DNA of 64,000 nucleotides from Ignelater luminosus (lineage: Eukaryota; Arthropoda; Insecta; Coleoptera; Elateridae). A model generated the notes under the pieces. That model was not told the origin of the DNA. It saw nothing but the letters and a program-made list of their open reading frames with translations, and made no database searches. The DNA is taken from contig VTPC01089649.1 of assembly GCA_011009095.1 (NCBI GenBank), positions 57,514 to 121,513 of the forward strand, in the 5' to 3' direction. This document shows, piece by piece, positions 1-12,036 of this stretch (position 1 is its first letter; every line of letters begins with the position of its first letter). The position numbers and the translations under genes are program-made.

Positions 1-699
1 ACTCTTCCAGGCAGTTTGAGAAAAAATGAAAACAATAACTGTTCTTTCAAACGTACACAGCTGTTGCAGGGCCGCTACTATTTTAGGGTAGATAAAGCCG
101 GATTTATCACTTTAGACATGCGCACATAGAAGTTTCTGCATAAAGGCAATAATCCTGGGCTTCTATCATCTCTGGTTCGTTAAATATTAAAATACTATCG
201 AAACGCATGGTAGGCTTTAAAAAACAAAGTACGAGTTTATTTTTTACAGATTGCGACATTATTTTGACACTTAGTATTTCGTTTAGTTTTGATTAACGTT
301 TTACTTTGTCTCCACTCTCTTTTGCATTTCTGAGCCCCCAAAGTCATTTTTTCTTGTTTACATGGAATAGTTTTTATTTCTTCTGCTACTTTTTCTGTCT
401 TTCTTTAATTTATTACAAATCATCTTCTTGGAGAAAGGTCTAAATATTTTTGACAGTAGTTATATAACCTTGAAATGTTTATATAAATAAATAATTGAGA
501 CTTTATTGTATTAAGTTTTTTCCAGTACAATAAAATTTGATAAATACAACCTGAAACTGTAATTTAGATTTAGGTTAGGTTAAAATGGGTTATTCTCGCA
601 ATACTGAATAAATATCATTAAAAGTTCCTTGCTCTGCAAAGGCAGAGAAGAAACCATCGAGATTAAAGTGAAGTTACACAGGAATACGTATTAACATAG
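1..699. other. Non-coding, nothing recognised
   Basis: AT-rich sequence with no coding stretch, terminal repeat or RNA gene that I can see. Confidence 0.6.
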
Positions 700-1740
700 T
701 ACTCCTTTTATGAAACATTCTATATCATGGCGATCCCAGTTCCGGAAGGAGTAACAGTAATAGTGACCGCAAAACAAGAAAATACACTACGATGAAAAAC
801 CAGTGGAACCCTGGAAACGGTAAATAGATAGATGAGAAGAGTTGTTGTGCCAATTAATCTAAGAATACGAGATAAAAACATAGAGGTTAAAAATAAAGTT
901 AAAGACCTAGGCGTAGTGATGGATGGAAGTTTAAGTTTTAGAGAGCACGTAATTCAAATTGCCAGAAAGACGGAAAAGCTAACACGTGTGCTATGCAAGA
1001 CGAATACTAGCCTGAGTAACGCATTCCATTATGTTATATTGCAGCAAGTTGCAGAAGATACAGAACAAACTCGCTAGAAAAATAACTGTGAAGCCTTTTT
1101 GGTAATAGCGGGGCTGATACCAGTCGAGATATATAAAGCAGGCCCAAACAACAGGAACAGAAAAGAAGCTCGAACACAGACCACAACAAGGTGGCAATTA
1201 ACGTGGGATGAAAACTAGAGCAAAGGACAATAGACGAAGAAGTTAATACCAAATATTTAAAAATGGGTAGAACGTAAACACGGTAAAGTAGATTTCTGTG
1301 TCACGCAAGTTCTAACAGGCGTTTCAGTACATACCTAAATGCTATCAAGAAAACAGAAATTGAAGAATGCACATTTTGTGGAACACGCCATATACAGGAT
1401 ATAGTAAATGGAACAGAAAAAGAACCAAAATTGAAGCAAGAATAGGGGAGCCATTAACATCTAGAAATACTATAGACAATATACTAGAACATCAGCAACT
1501 GTGGAATATAATAGCACGAAGAAGGAAAGAGAAGAAATTGCGATTGCCAAAGATGCCAGAAGCAATACCCGTGAGTCTTTCTGAATATCTATAAACTTGG
1601 CAAGAGAGGAGGTTGTAGTTGGTAAACTACTGAGACAGTACAATGGGGAATACCTCGTAGTCCTCTCCTGGAAAAAAGTTGGGTTGGTTTGGGTTGATTT
1701 CGATAAATACGCAATCTGTAATATGATTAGTACGGGATAT
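700..1740 (+). pseudogene. Degenerate R1-like non-LTR retrotransposon, 3' part of reverse transcriptase
   Basis: This is the decayed 3' half of a LINE open reading frame. Frames on the plus strand carry, in the right order, pieces typical of the R1/LOA side of the Jockey superfamily: a thumb-region block with KDLGVVMDGSLSFREHV (about 900-960), a KWVERKHGKVDF block followed by TQVLTG near 1260-1320, and a cysteine pair (ECTFCGT-like) near 1365-1385, which in intact relatives belongs to the C-terminal zinc motif. Frameshifts and stops separate the blocks, so no product is possible. The endonuclease and the catalytic FADD region are absent, as expected for 5' truncation, the usual fate of LINE copies. 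The 3' end is placed near 1740 because recognisable reading stops there; no poly-A tail or target duplication was seen. The clade is inferred from motif resemblance only. Confidence 0.7.
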
Positions 1741-4145
1741 TAGCAAATTAATCAATTTTAATTCTCAGAAGTAATCCAGGAATCTGCATCATTAAAAATA
1801 TCAAACTTTAAACAGTTTGTTGGTAGTATTTTTGAAGAATAATGTAGATTATTTGCTTGAATGGTACAACTTGGATTGATTACATTGTTAAAAGACAAGA
1901 CAATACTTAGTTTATTCCATTCAATTTTAGTGACTTCTTTTGTTTTATTTTTAAAGATTGGCATCTCGAGTGTAGAGCAGGAATTTAAAAATTTTAACAG
2001 GACAGAATATTGTACTTCGACGTTATGTAAATTAGTGATATTTAGTTTATTTTTCGTCTACTTCAATTGTTAAGAAACATTTTATAATTTTTTATGCTAC
2101 ATAGGTACTCAATTTCTTGAAAACAATTTTCTATAGAAAGAGTTTTTGTAGTATAAATTATGTATAAATCATCTCCCATGCTCGCTTTACATTTCTCTTC
2201 TCTTCAACAATTTTCATTAAAATTTAAACAAACCTTTTATATTTTAAAACATCCAAACGACCGTCTTAAAATAAACAAGCTTCCTTTTACTTGCTGCTTT
2301 TTACATAACAAGAAACTTAAGTTTTAAGATCAACAAAAACTTTATTGTTGTGTTTTCCAATATTATGAAATAAGATGAAACTTTTTAGTTTTTAGGGTTA
2401 ACAAAAGAATTTGTCGCTTTAAAACAACATACCTTTGTTTCTTTCCAAGTGATTTAGAATTTTTAATAAGTTTCGTTTCTTCTACTAACAATTTTATAGA
2501 TGGAAGCTAATTGTTTTATTTTTAACTAGTTTGTTAAACTAACTAATTAAAGATAGCCTATAATCTAAATTTCAAAATTTAAATTTAAATTCGAATGTTA
2601 CCAACCATAATCGTAAAATGCTATAATGGATCTTTTAATTACGCCAAATTTAAAACAACGATAATTTCGTTTGACACTCCCTAAACATAAAGATTTCGTA
2701 TGTCACCACCAATATCGCTCCAGGCGGTAAAGTAATAAACGATTTAAAATTTAAAACGGTAGGTATTTTAAAAAAATATGGAAAATTGCTTGTTTTGTTA
2801 TACCACTCACAGTCAGAAATTTTTAATAACATCAAGCTAATAAATTCTGGCATTTTCCAAATAAATTTCAAGACATACAATGAAATCCTGAAAAAAAGAG
2901 TATAATGCTTGTCCTAAAATTAAAAATTCGCCACGAAATTCACATAAATTTATCTGTACTCTAGAATGCAATATACATTACGTGCTTGTAACCTCGTATT
3001 TATAAAAGCAAAAAAAACCATCTGGTTTTAACATCTTTAATCCTTTTAAACTGCTAAGCCAACGGTAACTTTTTACATTTTAATGATTTCACTCGTAAAA
3101 ACTACAAAGTCGACTATAAGTAAATATACGTATTCATTACACAATTGAAACTAGCAGTCTAGCATCTATGCTATTGCTTTTTAGTAGTATCTATACAAAA
3201 ACGATCGTGTAAAGATTCTTCTTACTCAAGTTACCTGCATAAACAATGTTTTTTGTATGCATACGGTGTAAAATAGAAAATGGTTATTTTGGAAAATCTG
3301 ATTTATTTGGAAATAACTGCCTTCTGAATATATTAAATAGGTATACACACTATTATAATATAATGTATGTAGTTGAAGTTTGGAACCGCAGAATCTCAAA
3401 TTTCATGATCTCGTGATTTCAAACGATAATTAAATTTAACGATCGTGGGATTATAAATACCAAAATCTCGGGATTAAACGATGTATGCTTTTTATGGACG
3501 TCCTACTTTGTTTACCTAAAGGGCATATCACAGCCAAAAGAAACTACAAAATATAACTTGCAAATATTCTTGTCTTGATACTATATAGTAAAATCAAGAA
3601 ACACTATTTTTGGACTTAAAAACTTAAAAAAAAGTTTTTGTAATTTGTTTTAAGTAGAACATTTTATTAAAATCGAAAAAACTTGGAAAGCAGAAGAGTA
3701 GACTACATGTACGAAAAAGTCTTCCTATCTCCTCAAGGTTTTTTCATACAACGTCCAATGTGTTGTAAATTTCGCGTTGTTTCACCATATTTAAAACTTG
3801 AAAAGAGGATGTCCTAACCTATTCCTATTTAATACAACCTCTATTAACGACATTCTTTCGCTAAAAATATTGAAAGCAACAATTGCTGAGTTAACACGTT
3901 CAGCAATCTTCTTTTTCTGTCATTGTTACATATTTTATCTTAAATCACGCAGAGAAGTACCCCATTAAGTACTGAGTAAGTTTGTAAACTTTGTTATTTT
4001 CCATTATTAGTTTAGTTTTAAATTGTACTCTTTCTAGATATATTGGATGTTTGGTACGGTGGGAAACCTAAAGCTGCCAGTGCTTCGTTTTCAGGGAAGA
4101 GATACAATAGAGATTTGACTTGATTCATGAACCATTTATTATGAA
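1741..4145. other. Non-coding, nothing recognised
   Basis: AT-rich DNA with many short homopolymer runs. The longest open frames (60-76 codons) resemble no protein I know and have biased, low-complexity composition. No repeat ends seen. Confidence 0.55.
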
Positions 4146-4429
4146 TGTAGGAGTTATTTTTAGTTGTAAATTTAAGTAAAAATTTAAAAAAAAGAATTAG
4201 TAAAGTACATACAAAGCCGCTTGGGCACCCACCCTCACGACGGCGTGGAGTGGGGTGATGTCGCCAAGAGATGAGGGAGAGTATAGCAGGACGACGGTGA
4301 ATAAAGACGTAAAGACGAAAGACGCTATCCGTTATTCACATGCTCTCCTGCTTTTGTGTATATGTAATTATTTCAATAGAATCAATTAAACTATCTGGGC
4401 CTTTTAATCATAAAACCCTAAGTCTTACA
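4146..4429 (+). repeat. 5' LTR of the gypsy-like element
   Basis: A 284-bp LTR beginning TGTAGGAG and ending TCTTACA, giving short imperfect terminal inverted repeats (TGTAGGA against TGTAAGA). The start is fixed by the second copy at 6760, and the end by the primer-binding site 5 bp downstream. AATAAA at about 4300 lies in the expected place for a polyadenylation signal. Confidence 0.85.
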
Positions 4430-4434
4430 ATTTT

Positions 4435-4452
4435 TGGGGGCTCGTCCGGGAT
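4435..4452 (+). other. Primer-binding site, tRNA-Pro type
   Basis: TGGGGGCTCGTCCGGGAT is complementary to the 3' end of proline tRNA (including CCA). It is the same 18-nt site known from tRNA-Pro-primed retroviruses and retrotransposons. It sits 5 nt downstream of the LTR end, where minus-strand DNA synthesis would be primed. Confidence 0.9.
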
Positions 4453-5390
4453 CACAAAAGCAACGTAGTCGCAAAAGCAAAGTGATAATAATTAGAGAGA
4501 AGTGATTGTGAGAGGATATAGTGCGATAAAGCAGAACTAAAAGTGAAAACAGAAGTTATAATTAATACGTCGTGACTGACTGTCTTAAAGATTTAAATAA
4601 TTGAACTGAGGGCAAAAAAAAAGTTAATTAATAGTGACGACGACATATTGAATAAAATTAGCAAACAGTTCATATTGGACATGAGTGCTAAGTGACTTGT
4701 AAATAATGTTAATTTTCCCCATGAACTAAATATCTGTGTTGTGTGCACATGTGTTTTGTAACATCCCATAGCGGAGAGGACAGTAGCTGGTAGCATGTAG
4801 CCGGCAATTGTTTGAAATTGGTTCGATTATCCGTTTGTTTGTTAGATCCGCCGACCGACCCTGCAAAAGGCGTCCAAAACCCACATCTGGAATCTTGGCT
4901 GGTTTTGTTCGAACACCCATTATAAGCTGAGCTACTGGAAATGGTACGTCAAAAATAGTTTAAGTGATTTATTGTATAGCAAACTTGACAATGTGGACTT
5001 TCTTTGCTTTTAATTTGCGTAAAATTGTTGAAAATAGAGTTGGAATTCATTTGTGTCCTTTTGACCAGTTATCACTTGTATTGTAATTTATGGTTTTTTT
5101 TAACTTGAAATGATGGTTATATGTAATTGAAATATTTTGTAAGCACGTGAAGGAAAGGAGTAATTTATTTTAATTGTCTGCAAGTAGAATGAATTTTGAA
5201 AATTTAGTTCATGAAGACTGAATCGTTTCATTTGAAGAGTAATAACAATAATAATCAAAGCTTTTATTATTATTATTTTATTTTATTTATATCTGTCTTT
5301 TCACAGTCTTTTCTTGTACATATTTTACTGATTTACTAGGTTTTGTATGCGCATTTTTATTTATTTTGTTCATATCTAAATAAATTAAGG

Positions 5391-6777
5391 ATGGCTACTC
5401 ATACACTCGGTGACATCTTTGAAGTTGAACGTAATATCAGTAAGGGAAATTTGAAAGCTATTAAAGCTCTCCATTTTATTGCTTTTAATGAAGAAGGGCA
5501 GCCAAGAAAGACTAGGAAAGCATTAAGAACCTTTAGCGGTTTTCGCTTTGAAAAAACGTCAGAATAATATTTAGAAAAGCTTAAGAAAGTACAGGAAAAA
5601 TTAGGTTTAGCTGATCTTATTTCTGTTTGTAATATTTTAACGCTAGATTACGAAGGAACTAAAGATGAGCTGACGGATAAAATTTATTTGTTTTTAAATG
5701 AATTAAAAATTGAAGAATCAAAAGGTACTGAAGACGAAACTGAGGAAGAATTATCTGAAGACAATAATGAAGACGTTGAAAGAAATAGACGAGATTCTCT
5801 AGCTTATGACGAAACAGATGATCGGGAATCAAGTAATGATGCGAGAGAAAGTCGTGAAAGAAGTAATTAAAGACATAAAAGACGAAATGACGATGAAACT
5901 ACAAGTCAAAAAAGTAAAAACGCAAATGATGATTATAGTGGACAATAAATTCTTAAGAAGGAATCATTTGAATTAACCTTTCGAGACATAGAAGATAGTA
6001 TCAGACCTTTTAATGGAAAAGACGATTATCCAATAAAAAAAATGGATAGACGACTTTGAAAAGATAGCGGAACTCACAGGATGGAGTGAGCTACAAAAGC
6101 TGATTTTTGCAAAAAAATCTTTGAGAGATTTGGCAAAATTGTATGTACAGTCTGAAAATGGTATCACCTCGTGAAAAGCTCTTAAAAAAACTCTTCTTCA
6201 AGAATTTGAAGTTAAAATAAGTACCGCTCAGGTGCACAAACTATTAATGGCACGGAAGAAAATGCGTGAAGAATCTGTACAAGCATACGTTCTAGCGATG
6301 CGTGAAATTGGTAGTCATGCTGATATAGATGTCGAAGCCGTTACACAATATATAATAGACGGAATTCAAGACGAGGTCACCAATAAAATGGTTCTTTATG
6401 GGGCCAAGACGTTTAAAAAATTTAAAGAAAAGATTAAATTGTATGAAAAAATAAGAAGTGACGTTAAGGTATCAGAGCCTAAGTTTAAAAAGGAAGAAAA
6501 TAAAAAGTGTAAAAGAGGGGATAATAAAGAAGGTAGTAGAACACAATGTTTTAATTGCGGTGGTAAAGGGCATAAATCAAAAGAATGTCCAATGAAGAGC
6601 AAAGGAACTAAATGTTTTGTGTGCAATGATTATAGACACATTTCAATGAATTGTCCCCAGAAAGAAGGTACAAACAAGAAGACACGGAATACTGAAGCCG
6701 TGGGTGGACAACGAGAGCGAATAGCGAATTCGAGTCAATTTATTGTCAGGATGGCCGACTGTAGGAGTTATTTTTAG
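5391..6777 (+). pseudogene. gag: Broken gag gene with two CCHC zinc knuckles
   Basis: This is the structural (capsid/nucleocapsid) gene of the LTR element. The chosen start is the ATG at 5391 (MATHTLGDIFEVE...), the first good methionine of the frame after the leader. The N-terminal part ends in a helical segment with TKDELTDKIYLFLNEL, reminiscent of SAP/DEK-C-like folds in some gypsy Gags. A long acidic/arginine-rich linker follows, then a capsid-like region, then a basic nucleocapsid with two perfect CX2CX4HX4C knuckles, CFNCGGKGHKSKEC (6547-6588) and CFVCNDYRHISMNC (6613-6654). It is disabled by in-frame stops at 5565, 5868, 5946 and 6172 and by one frameshift in an A-run near 6040. The last codons run straight into the second LTR, so the end at 6777 is not the native terminus. 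Confidence 0.85.
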
Positions 6778-6939
6778 TAGTAAATTTAAGTAAAACTTAA
6801 AAAAAGAATTAGTCAAGTACATACAAAGCCGCTTGGGCACCCACCCTCACGACGGCGTGAGTTGGGTGGTGTCGCCAAGAGATGAGGGCAGAGTATAGCA
6901 GGACGACGGTGAATAAAGACGAAAAGTCGAAAGACGCTA
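6760..6939 (+). repeat. Second LTR copy, 3'-truncated
   Basis: Matches the 5' LTR from its first base (TGTAGGAG) for about 180 bp, then stops matching after AAGACGCTA. Roughly the last 100 bp of the LTR are missing, so the element's right boundary is lost. Confidence 0.8.
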
Positions 6940-8550
6940 ATCAAAAGATTTAAAAGAGTGAACTTTGCATGTGTAGTACACACCTAATTAAACAACCGAA
7001 AAGTTATTACAGTGAACGCATTAAAAAGAATGATGATCTTGAACTTTACGTTGCTCAACAAAGATTGTTTCAGGTACTTTATGGATCTACAACTTGAGAA
7101 TGGTCTGCCAAAAAGCTACATATGGCCTTGATATCATGGAATAAAGTAGAACGGAAAATGCAGACGTTGTATGATTAATACACTCTCTTATTCTTTTTTC
7201 TTTATTGCACTCCTGATGAAGACATCTTCCTGATAGCATGCAAAGCGTTCACTAATTTCTGGCATGCCCAAATCCGAAAGTTGCTATTCATTTCGAATAC
7301 AACTCTCTAAATCAAATGGGCCTAAGGGCAAACTGGCCATGAGCTTTCTGAGCAAATTCGAATAAACTGGTTTGGTAGAGGGCTGGACTTCCTTTTTCTG
7401 TCGGCAAAGTAAGTGCGATGTAATTCAGGCATACATAGATCGCATGTGAGATTACTCAAGTATATCAAAAAAGTCTTGTTTGAAAAACCATTTGCTTATT
7501 TAAAGAAAAATCCCAAAAATAAGTCGTTAAGTTTCCCCAGTATCAAGTTTACCTAATACAACTCAAATTGCTAGTTATTATTATTCAAATTTTCAAAGCA
7601 AGTAATTCTGTGATGTTCATGTAGTAAAATCTTACCTCAGCATCAATCTACAGTTATCAAATTTTTTAAATTGCCTACGATATTTCTTAACTAAAATGCA
7701 ATAAAATTTAATTTAAATCCAAGTGGTGCCAAGACAAGTCCGCAATTAATCTTTGCTTCGCCCACACACTGTAAGTATAAAATATTTCAAGGTGACGGTA
7801 TCCATCTCGAGGGACGATCTCTATTAATGAGGCATGTCAATATGTGTATTTATTCAGGATATGTTGTTTGCTTACTCTTTGCCGCCTATTTAATCCAGGT
7901 GAAATATGGAGACGGTTTAACACGGGAATAAATTTAAAAAATCATGCTGGTTCTGTATACTGATCCAATTGCTTCAGTTTCAAGATAATTTATAAATAGA
8001 AGATCAGTTTGAAATAATGTTGTAAATAAAACAAACCGATAGGTTTTTATATGTGCCCCAGAGGAGTCGGAAAATCAAGAATTTTAGATTTTTGAAAATT
8101 ATTTTATTGTAATAAATGTGAAACTTCAGATAAAGACCAAAAATAATTTTTTTTAGGGTTTGATTAGATTAGGCGCTATGACAGTAAGTTAACCCACTCT
8201 GTATATATACGAAAGCTTGCATGGTTCTGGTGTGTTTTAGTAAGATATCGGAAATATTAGTCATATGACAAAAGAGTAGATTACAGAATTTTTCGACTCC
8301 ATCATTCCTTGATAATAATAATAATTACTACATCAGGGAATGATCCGCTATGGGAACGCAGAAACTTTTCTTTGAAACTTAAAAAAAATGCTTATTGTTT
8401 ATTTATTGTAACTAACGTATACAAAACGATCCAGTAGTAGGCTACAAATTATAATTTCTTACGATGAGAGTAATGAAAAAGAAAAAGAAAAGAATGAAAC
8501 AAAACTAGCTACACATAGTATGCTTCAAGATTACACTTCTTTTCTTAAAA
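6940..8550. other. Non-coding, one small hairpin
   Basis: No gene recognised. There is an imperfect hairpin at about 8301-8342 (TCATTCCTTGAT pairing with ATCAGGGAATGA around an AAT-rich loop). An orphan sequence resembling a Tc1/mariner end (ACCCACTCTGTATATA) lies near 8195; no partner was found. Confidence 0.5.
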
Positions 8551-8552
8551 TA

Positions 8553-9460
8553 CGAGGGTAAGGTGAAAAATTCTCGGCCTGACAATGAAAGACTGCGATT
8601 TTAAGTTAAAAAATTATTTTATTTTTCTACATAATCTACCTTGACTTCAACACACTTAGTCCAGCGTTTCTCTAACATCAGTATTCCTTCCTGGAAGTAA
8701 GAGTCTGGAAGGCCATGAAAATATCCATCTACGGTCCTCTCAACTTCTTCATTGGACGCGAAGCGCTTTCCAGAAACAAATTTCTTCAAGTTTGGGAACA
8801 GATGGAAGTCTGAGGGTGCCAAATCAGGAGAATAGGGGGAATGGCCGAGCAAATAATACCCCCAAATCCCGCAGTTTTCCCATTGCCAACGCACCTTTGT
8901 GAGCAGGTGCGTTGTCCTGGTGAAAGATGATTTTTTTTTCTTCAAGCCAGGCCTTTTCTCGCGAATTTTGGCATCCAGCTGGTCAAGAAGGTTGGAGTAA
9001 TATTCGCCTGTAATTGTTCTGCCTTTTTCAAGGTAATCTATTAACAGAATCCCTTTCGCATCTCAAAACACACTGGCCATGACCTTTTCAGCAGATACGA
9101 TCGACTTCGCTTTCTTTGGCGCTGAACCACCGGCTTCCACCCACTGCTTCGACTGCTGTTCCGTTTCTGGCGTGTAGTGGTGGACCCATGTCTCATCCAT
9201 TGTAACAAATTGCCTCACAAAATCGGTCGGTCCAAACATTGCTGCGAAACTCGTTTGCGCATTTGCTTGTGATCGGCTTTCAGCAAATGCGGCACCCACC
9301 TTGCGCAGAGCTTTCGTATCCCTAATTCTTTGTGCAAGATGTTTCGCACCCTTTCTTCCGATATCCCCACGGCCTCAGCTATCTCACTCACCTTCACACG
9401 TCTATCGTCCAGCACGATATCGTGCACCTTTTCGATGGTTTCCGGTGTGCACAGCAATTG
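8553..9460 (-). mobile_element. 5'-truncated mariner element with dead transposase
   Basis: This mariner-family (DD34D) copy reads on the minus strand. Its 3' terminal repeat starts CGAGGGTAAGGTGAAAAATT at 8553 after a TA dinucleotide. The transposase is recognisable from the second helix-turn-helix (KVSEIAEAVGISEERVRNIL) through the first catalytic block (MDETWVHHY), the second (FHQDNAPAH), the third (HSPYSPDLAPSD) and the C-terminus KVDYVEK at 8619. Damage: the N-terminal ~100 residues and the other terminal repeat are missing beyond 9460; there is a deletion plus frameshift around 9240-9260; a conserved Trp codon (VFWD motif) is TGA at about 9061; and an extra G in a G-run near 8868 shifts the frame just before the third Asp. 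It cannot encode an active enzyme. Confidence 0.88.
8619..9457 (-). pseudogene. Mariner transposase pseudogene (copy 1)
   Basis: In its active form the enzyme excises and inserts the element at TA dinucleotides using three Asp residues. All three Asp-bearing motifs remain visible but lie in different frames, interrupted by one stop and two frameshifts. The N-terminal DNA-binding helix-turn-helix that contacts the terminal repeat is gone. It is the most damaged of the three mariner copies here, consistent with being the oldest. Confidence 0.85.
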
Positions 9461-10435
9461 TCGACATTAAAAAATGGTTTGTTAATTAAGGGCCATTGAT
9501 GTATTCTGTTTAAATCGTGTTGCAGCAGGTTACCTCTTTGATATGTATGTATTGTATAATAAATTTTAACGGCATCCAGAAACAATTGATGTTTTGACTG
9601 ACGAATTTCTTTTACTAAATTATTTACAACAAGAGCGTCCCCAAATTGAATTCTTGTTGTAGCCCTGAAAACGTGTCAAAAGCAGCAGAGCTTGCACCAC
9701 TAGAAACAACATACTGTTTCCTACACTTTAAGTAAGATAAAGAAAATCCTAAAAGAGGAAAAGAAAAACTGAAGTTGTGCTCTTGAAAAATCTGTGTAAA
9801 CTAGTTTTAGCATGAACCCGTGTTGATTTATCAATCTATCTTTTCCTTTCATGCTTAGCTTTAACCAAGACTACAAGAATCATCTTGGAGATTTGCATAA
9901 CAGAAGCTTTTATATTGGATTAATGAGATCCCCGATTTGATAATATGATCTACGGCAAACAGGAATGAACTTCTGTAAAGATGCTTCAGACTTTCAGACC
10001 AATCAGTCTTTTTGGCTGATTGAGTGTTTTAGGTAAATCAAGTAGGACCATCTTTTCTGTTTAATACCATTTACTACTAGTTTTTGTTTCATTATGTAAA
10101 ACTGTGCTGAATTTAGCAGCAGAATTTCATAGTAAAGGCCTGTAAAGGTCTAACTCGTCTTCGAACTTAATTAAGTCTAATTTCTGGAATGTCTAGAAAA
10201 AATTGGTCGGTGTAAAATTTTAATCTGACATAAAGGGTATGCAAGACAAAAGATATTGGGACCTTCTAAATCTGATGCTGTAGATGTTTAGGCATTTAGG
10301 CATTTATGTTTTAGTAATTTTTCAACTTGATGATTGTCCTTTTTTCAAGTTTGTTTCTCGTTTGGCCATTTGAGCATAAGATCAAATCTTTGTTTATTTT
10401 ATGCTCTGATTGTCACCTAACAGCAATCAAAAATT
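9461..10435. other. Non-coding, nothing recognised
   Basis: Unremarkable AT-rich DNA between the mariner break point and the left arm of the large inverted repeat. Confidence 0.5.
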
Positions 10436-11627
10436 GTTAAGATTTTTATATTTACAACGTCAAACGTACGTTCCCGCGACAATTACTTCAAGTTGGGTTG
10501 CGTGGTGACCTCTATTAAGGAATAGGGTTGTGGAGATTAGTTGCTTTCGCGGAGTAGCAATCTGCATAATTTAGTTACTGTATAAGTCGCATCTGCGCGC
10601 GTGGTGTGAGGCGTTTTCCATAGTTTAGTGTTGGTGGTCTATTAAGTTTATCATTTTCTTGAAGTGCATTTTAAATATATCAGCGTAGAGCTGGATCTCA
10701 AAAATAGGCTACTTTTTTGAACACGTTGTTTGGAAGCTAGAAATTTCCTTCGCCTTAAAGCGAAGTGTATAGTGGAATTTGTCATTATTTTGATCCCTCA
10801 TCGCTGCGTGGACACAGCCAGTCCTCGGTGTTTTAAGTAAATAAATATACACTTGCCCATGTGAGCAAAGGTTTGAATTGTCACAGCTATATAAAAGTTA
10901 GTTAAACACCAATTATAGCAGTGTTCACGTTTGTTTGGCCTTAAGTAAACAAAGTGCATTCAAAGCTTGTCCAGTAGAAAAACAATGAGATTTTTCCTTG
11001 GTATTAATGTAAATGTATAGCGACTATTTTTAGTATAATCATTGTGGTTTTGTGTTCGTTTTAGTTCATCATTTGTCTTAACCAGCAATTAATTTACAAT
11101 TTAGTAAAGTCAAATTTGTAATGCGGACAAGTTTTATTTTAACCATAACTATTTTGTTTGTCTTTAATCTGTACGTATAAAAGAATTTATTGTCGAGTCT
11201 TGTTAAATGAAATCAGATATTTTAAATATGTTAAATGCAGCCGTAAGCTATTAATAGGACGTTGACGGGGTCCACGTACTGGGTTTGCACAGTAGAATTT
11301 AATAAGATCATTGACGTCGTTTTATAAGTTTTATGTATTTTGTATAATCACCTGCTTATTTGCTTTGTTTATGTTTTGTTTGTCGTGTAAGTATGCAGCG
11401 TTTATTTAATTTATTTTATAATAGATTTGTTCTTTGAAAAGACAGCTCTTTTATTGTACTTGTATGCACTGGTTTAAGTGGAAATATTAAAGTCACCCAA
11501 GCACTTAATTAGTTTGATTCAGTTATACTAAATTTTAACTAGTAAAGAATATACCGAGTGACTCAAAAGATTTTGATATACTGTACAGAGCGGTTTAATG
11601 TCTTGAGTAAGTTTTTGTTTCAGAAGC
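10436..11627 (+). repeat. Left arm of large inverted repeat
   Basis: About 1.19 kb, non-coding. It pairs with 16559-17800. The outer tip is near GTTAAGATTTTTATATTT and the inner limit follows TTGTTTCAGAAG. Locally GC-richer than its surroundings near 10480-10620. Confidence 0.75.
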
Positions 11628-12036
11628 CGATTTAAGAGGAACTATGGTCCTCTTGAATTTTGTTATCTGGCTGAATCCACAGTGGCGCCTTTAATTAGTA
11701 CCGATTTTGAGCTATTCTAGTGGTAAGTAAGCACTTTGAACCTAGCCGTCTTCGACTGTTTGCTAGTTTGGGTATCAGCGAACTTAGTTCTTCGTGCTGA
11801 TTATAAGTCTCTGTCTTAAAGTTCATTTTGGTACGTAACAAAATTCATAATTTAGCGATTTTCAATAGCAAAATTTTTAAAAACGCAAATTATTTTTAAT
11901 AGCTACTGTAAGCAGAAGAGGTTATCAGAACGACTTTACTAAAACGCGTTCACAATCGCTTCGACCATTTGTTGTACACTGTTGTACCGTTTAAGTTTGT
12001 TTGAAATCAAGCTGGGGTTTATTTCTTTTTATTATA

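Larger units (their letters stand above)
4146..6939 (+). mobile_element. Gypsy-like LTR retrotransposon, gag only, 3' LTR truncated
   Basis: This is an internally deleted LTR element. Order: 5' LTR (4146-4429), tRNA-Pro primer-binding site (4435-4452), about 0.94 kb of leader, a broken gag (5391-6777), then a second LTR copy beginning at 6760 and losing similarity near 6939. Protease, reverse transcriptase, RNase H and integrase are all missing, and no polypurine tract precedes the second LTR. The two LTR copies share TGTAGGAGTTATTTTTAG and the block CGCTTGGGCACCCACCCTC, with scattered substitutions and small indels, so the insertion is old. Because the 3' LTR is cut short, the target-site duplication cannot be identified. 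Assignment to Ty3/gypsy rests on the gag architecture and LTR form; the missing pol prevents a firmer placement. Confidence 0.85.
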
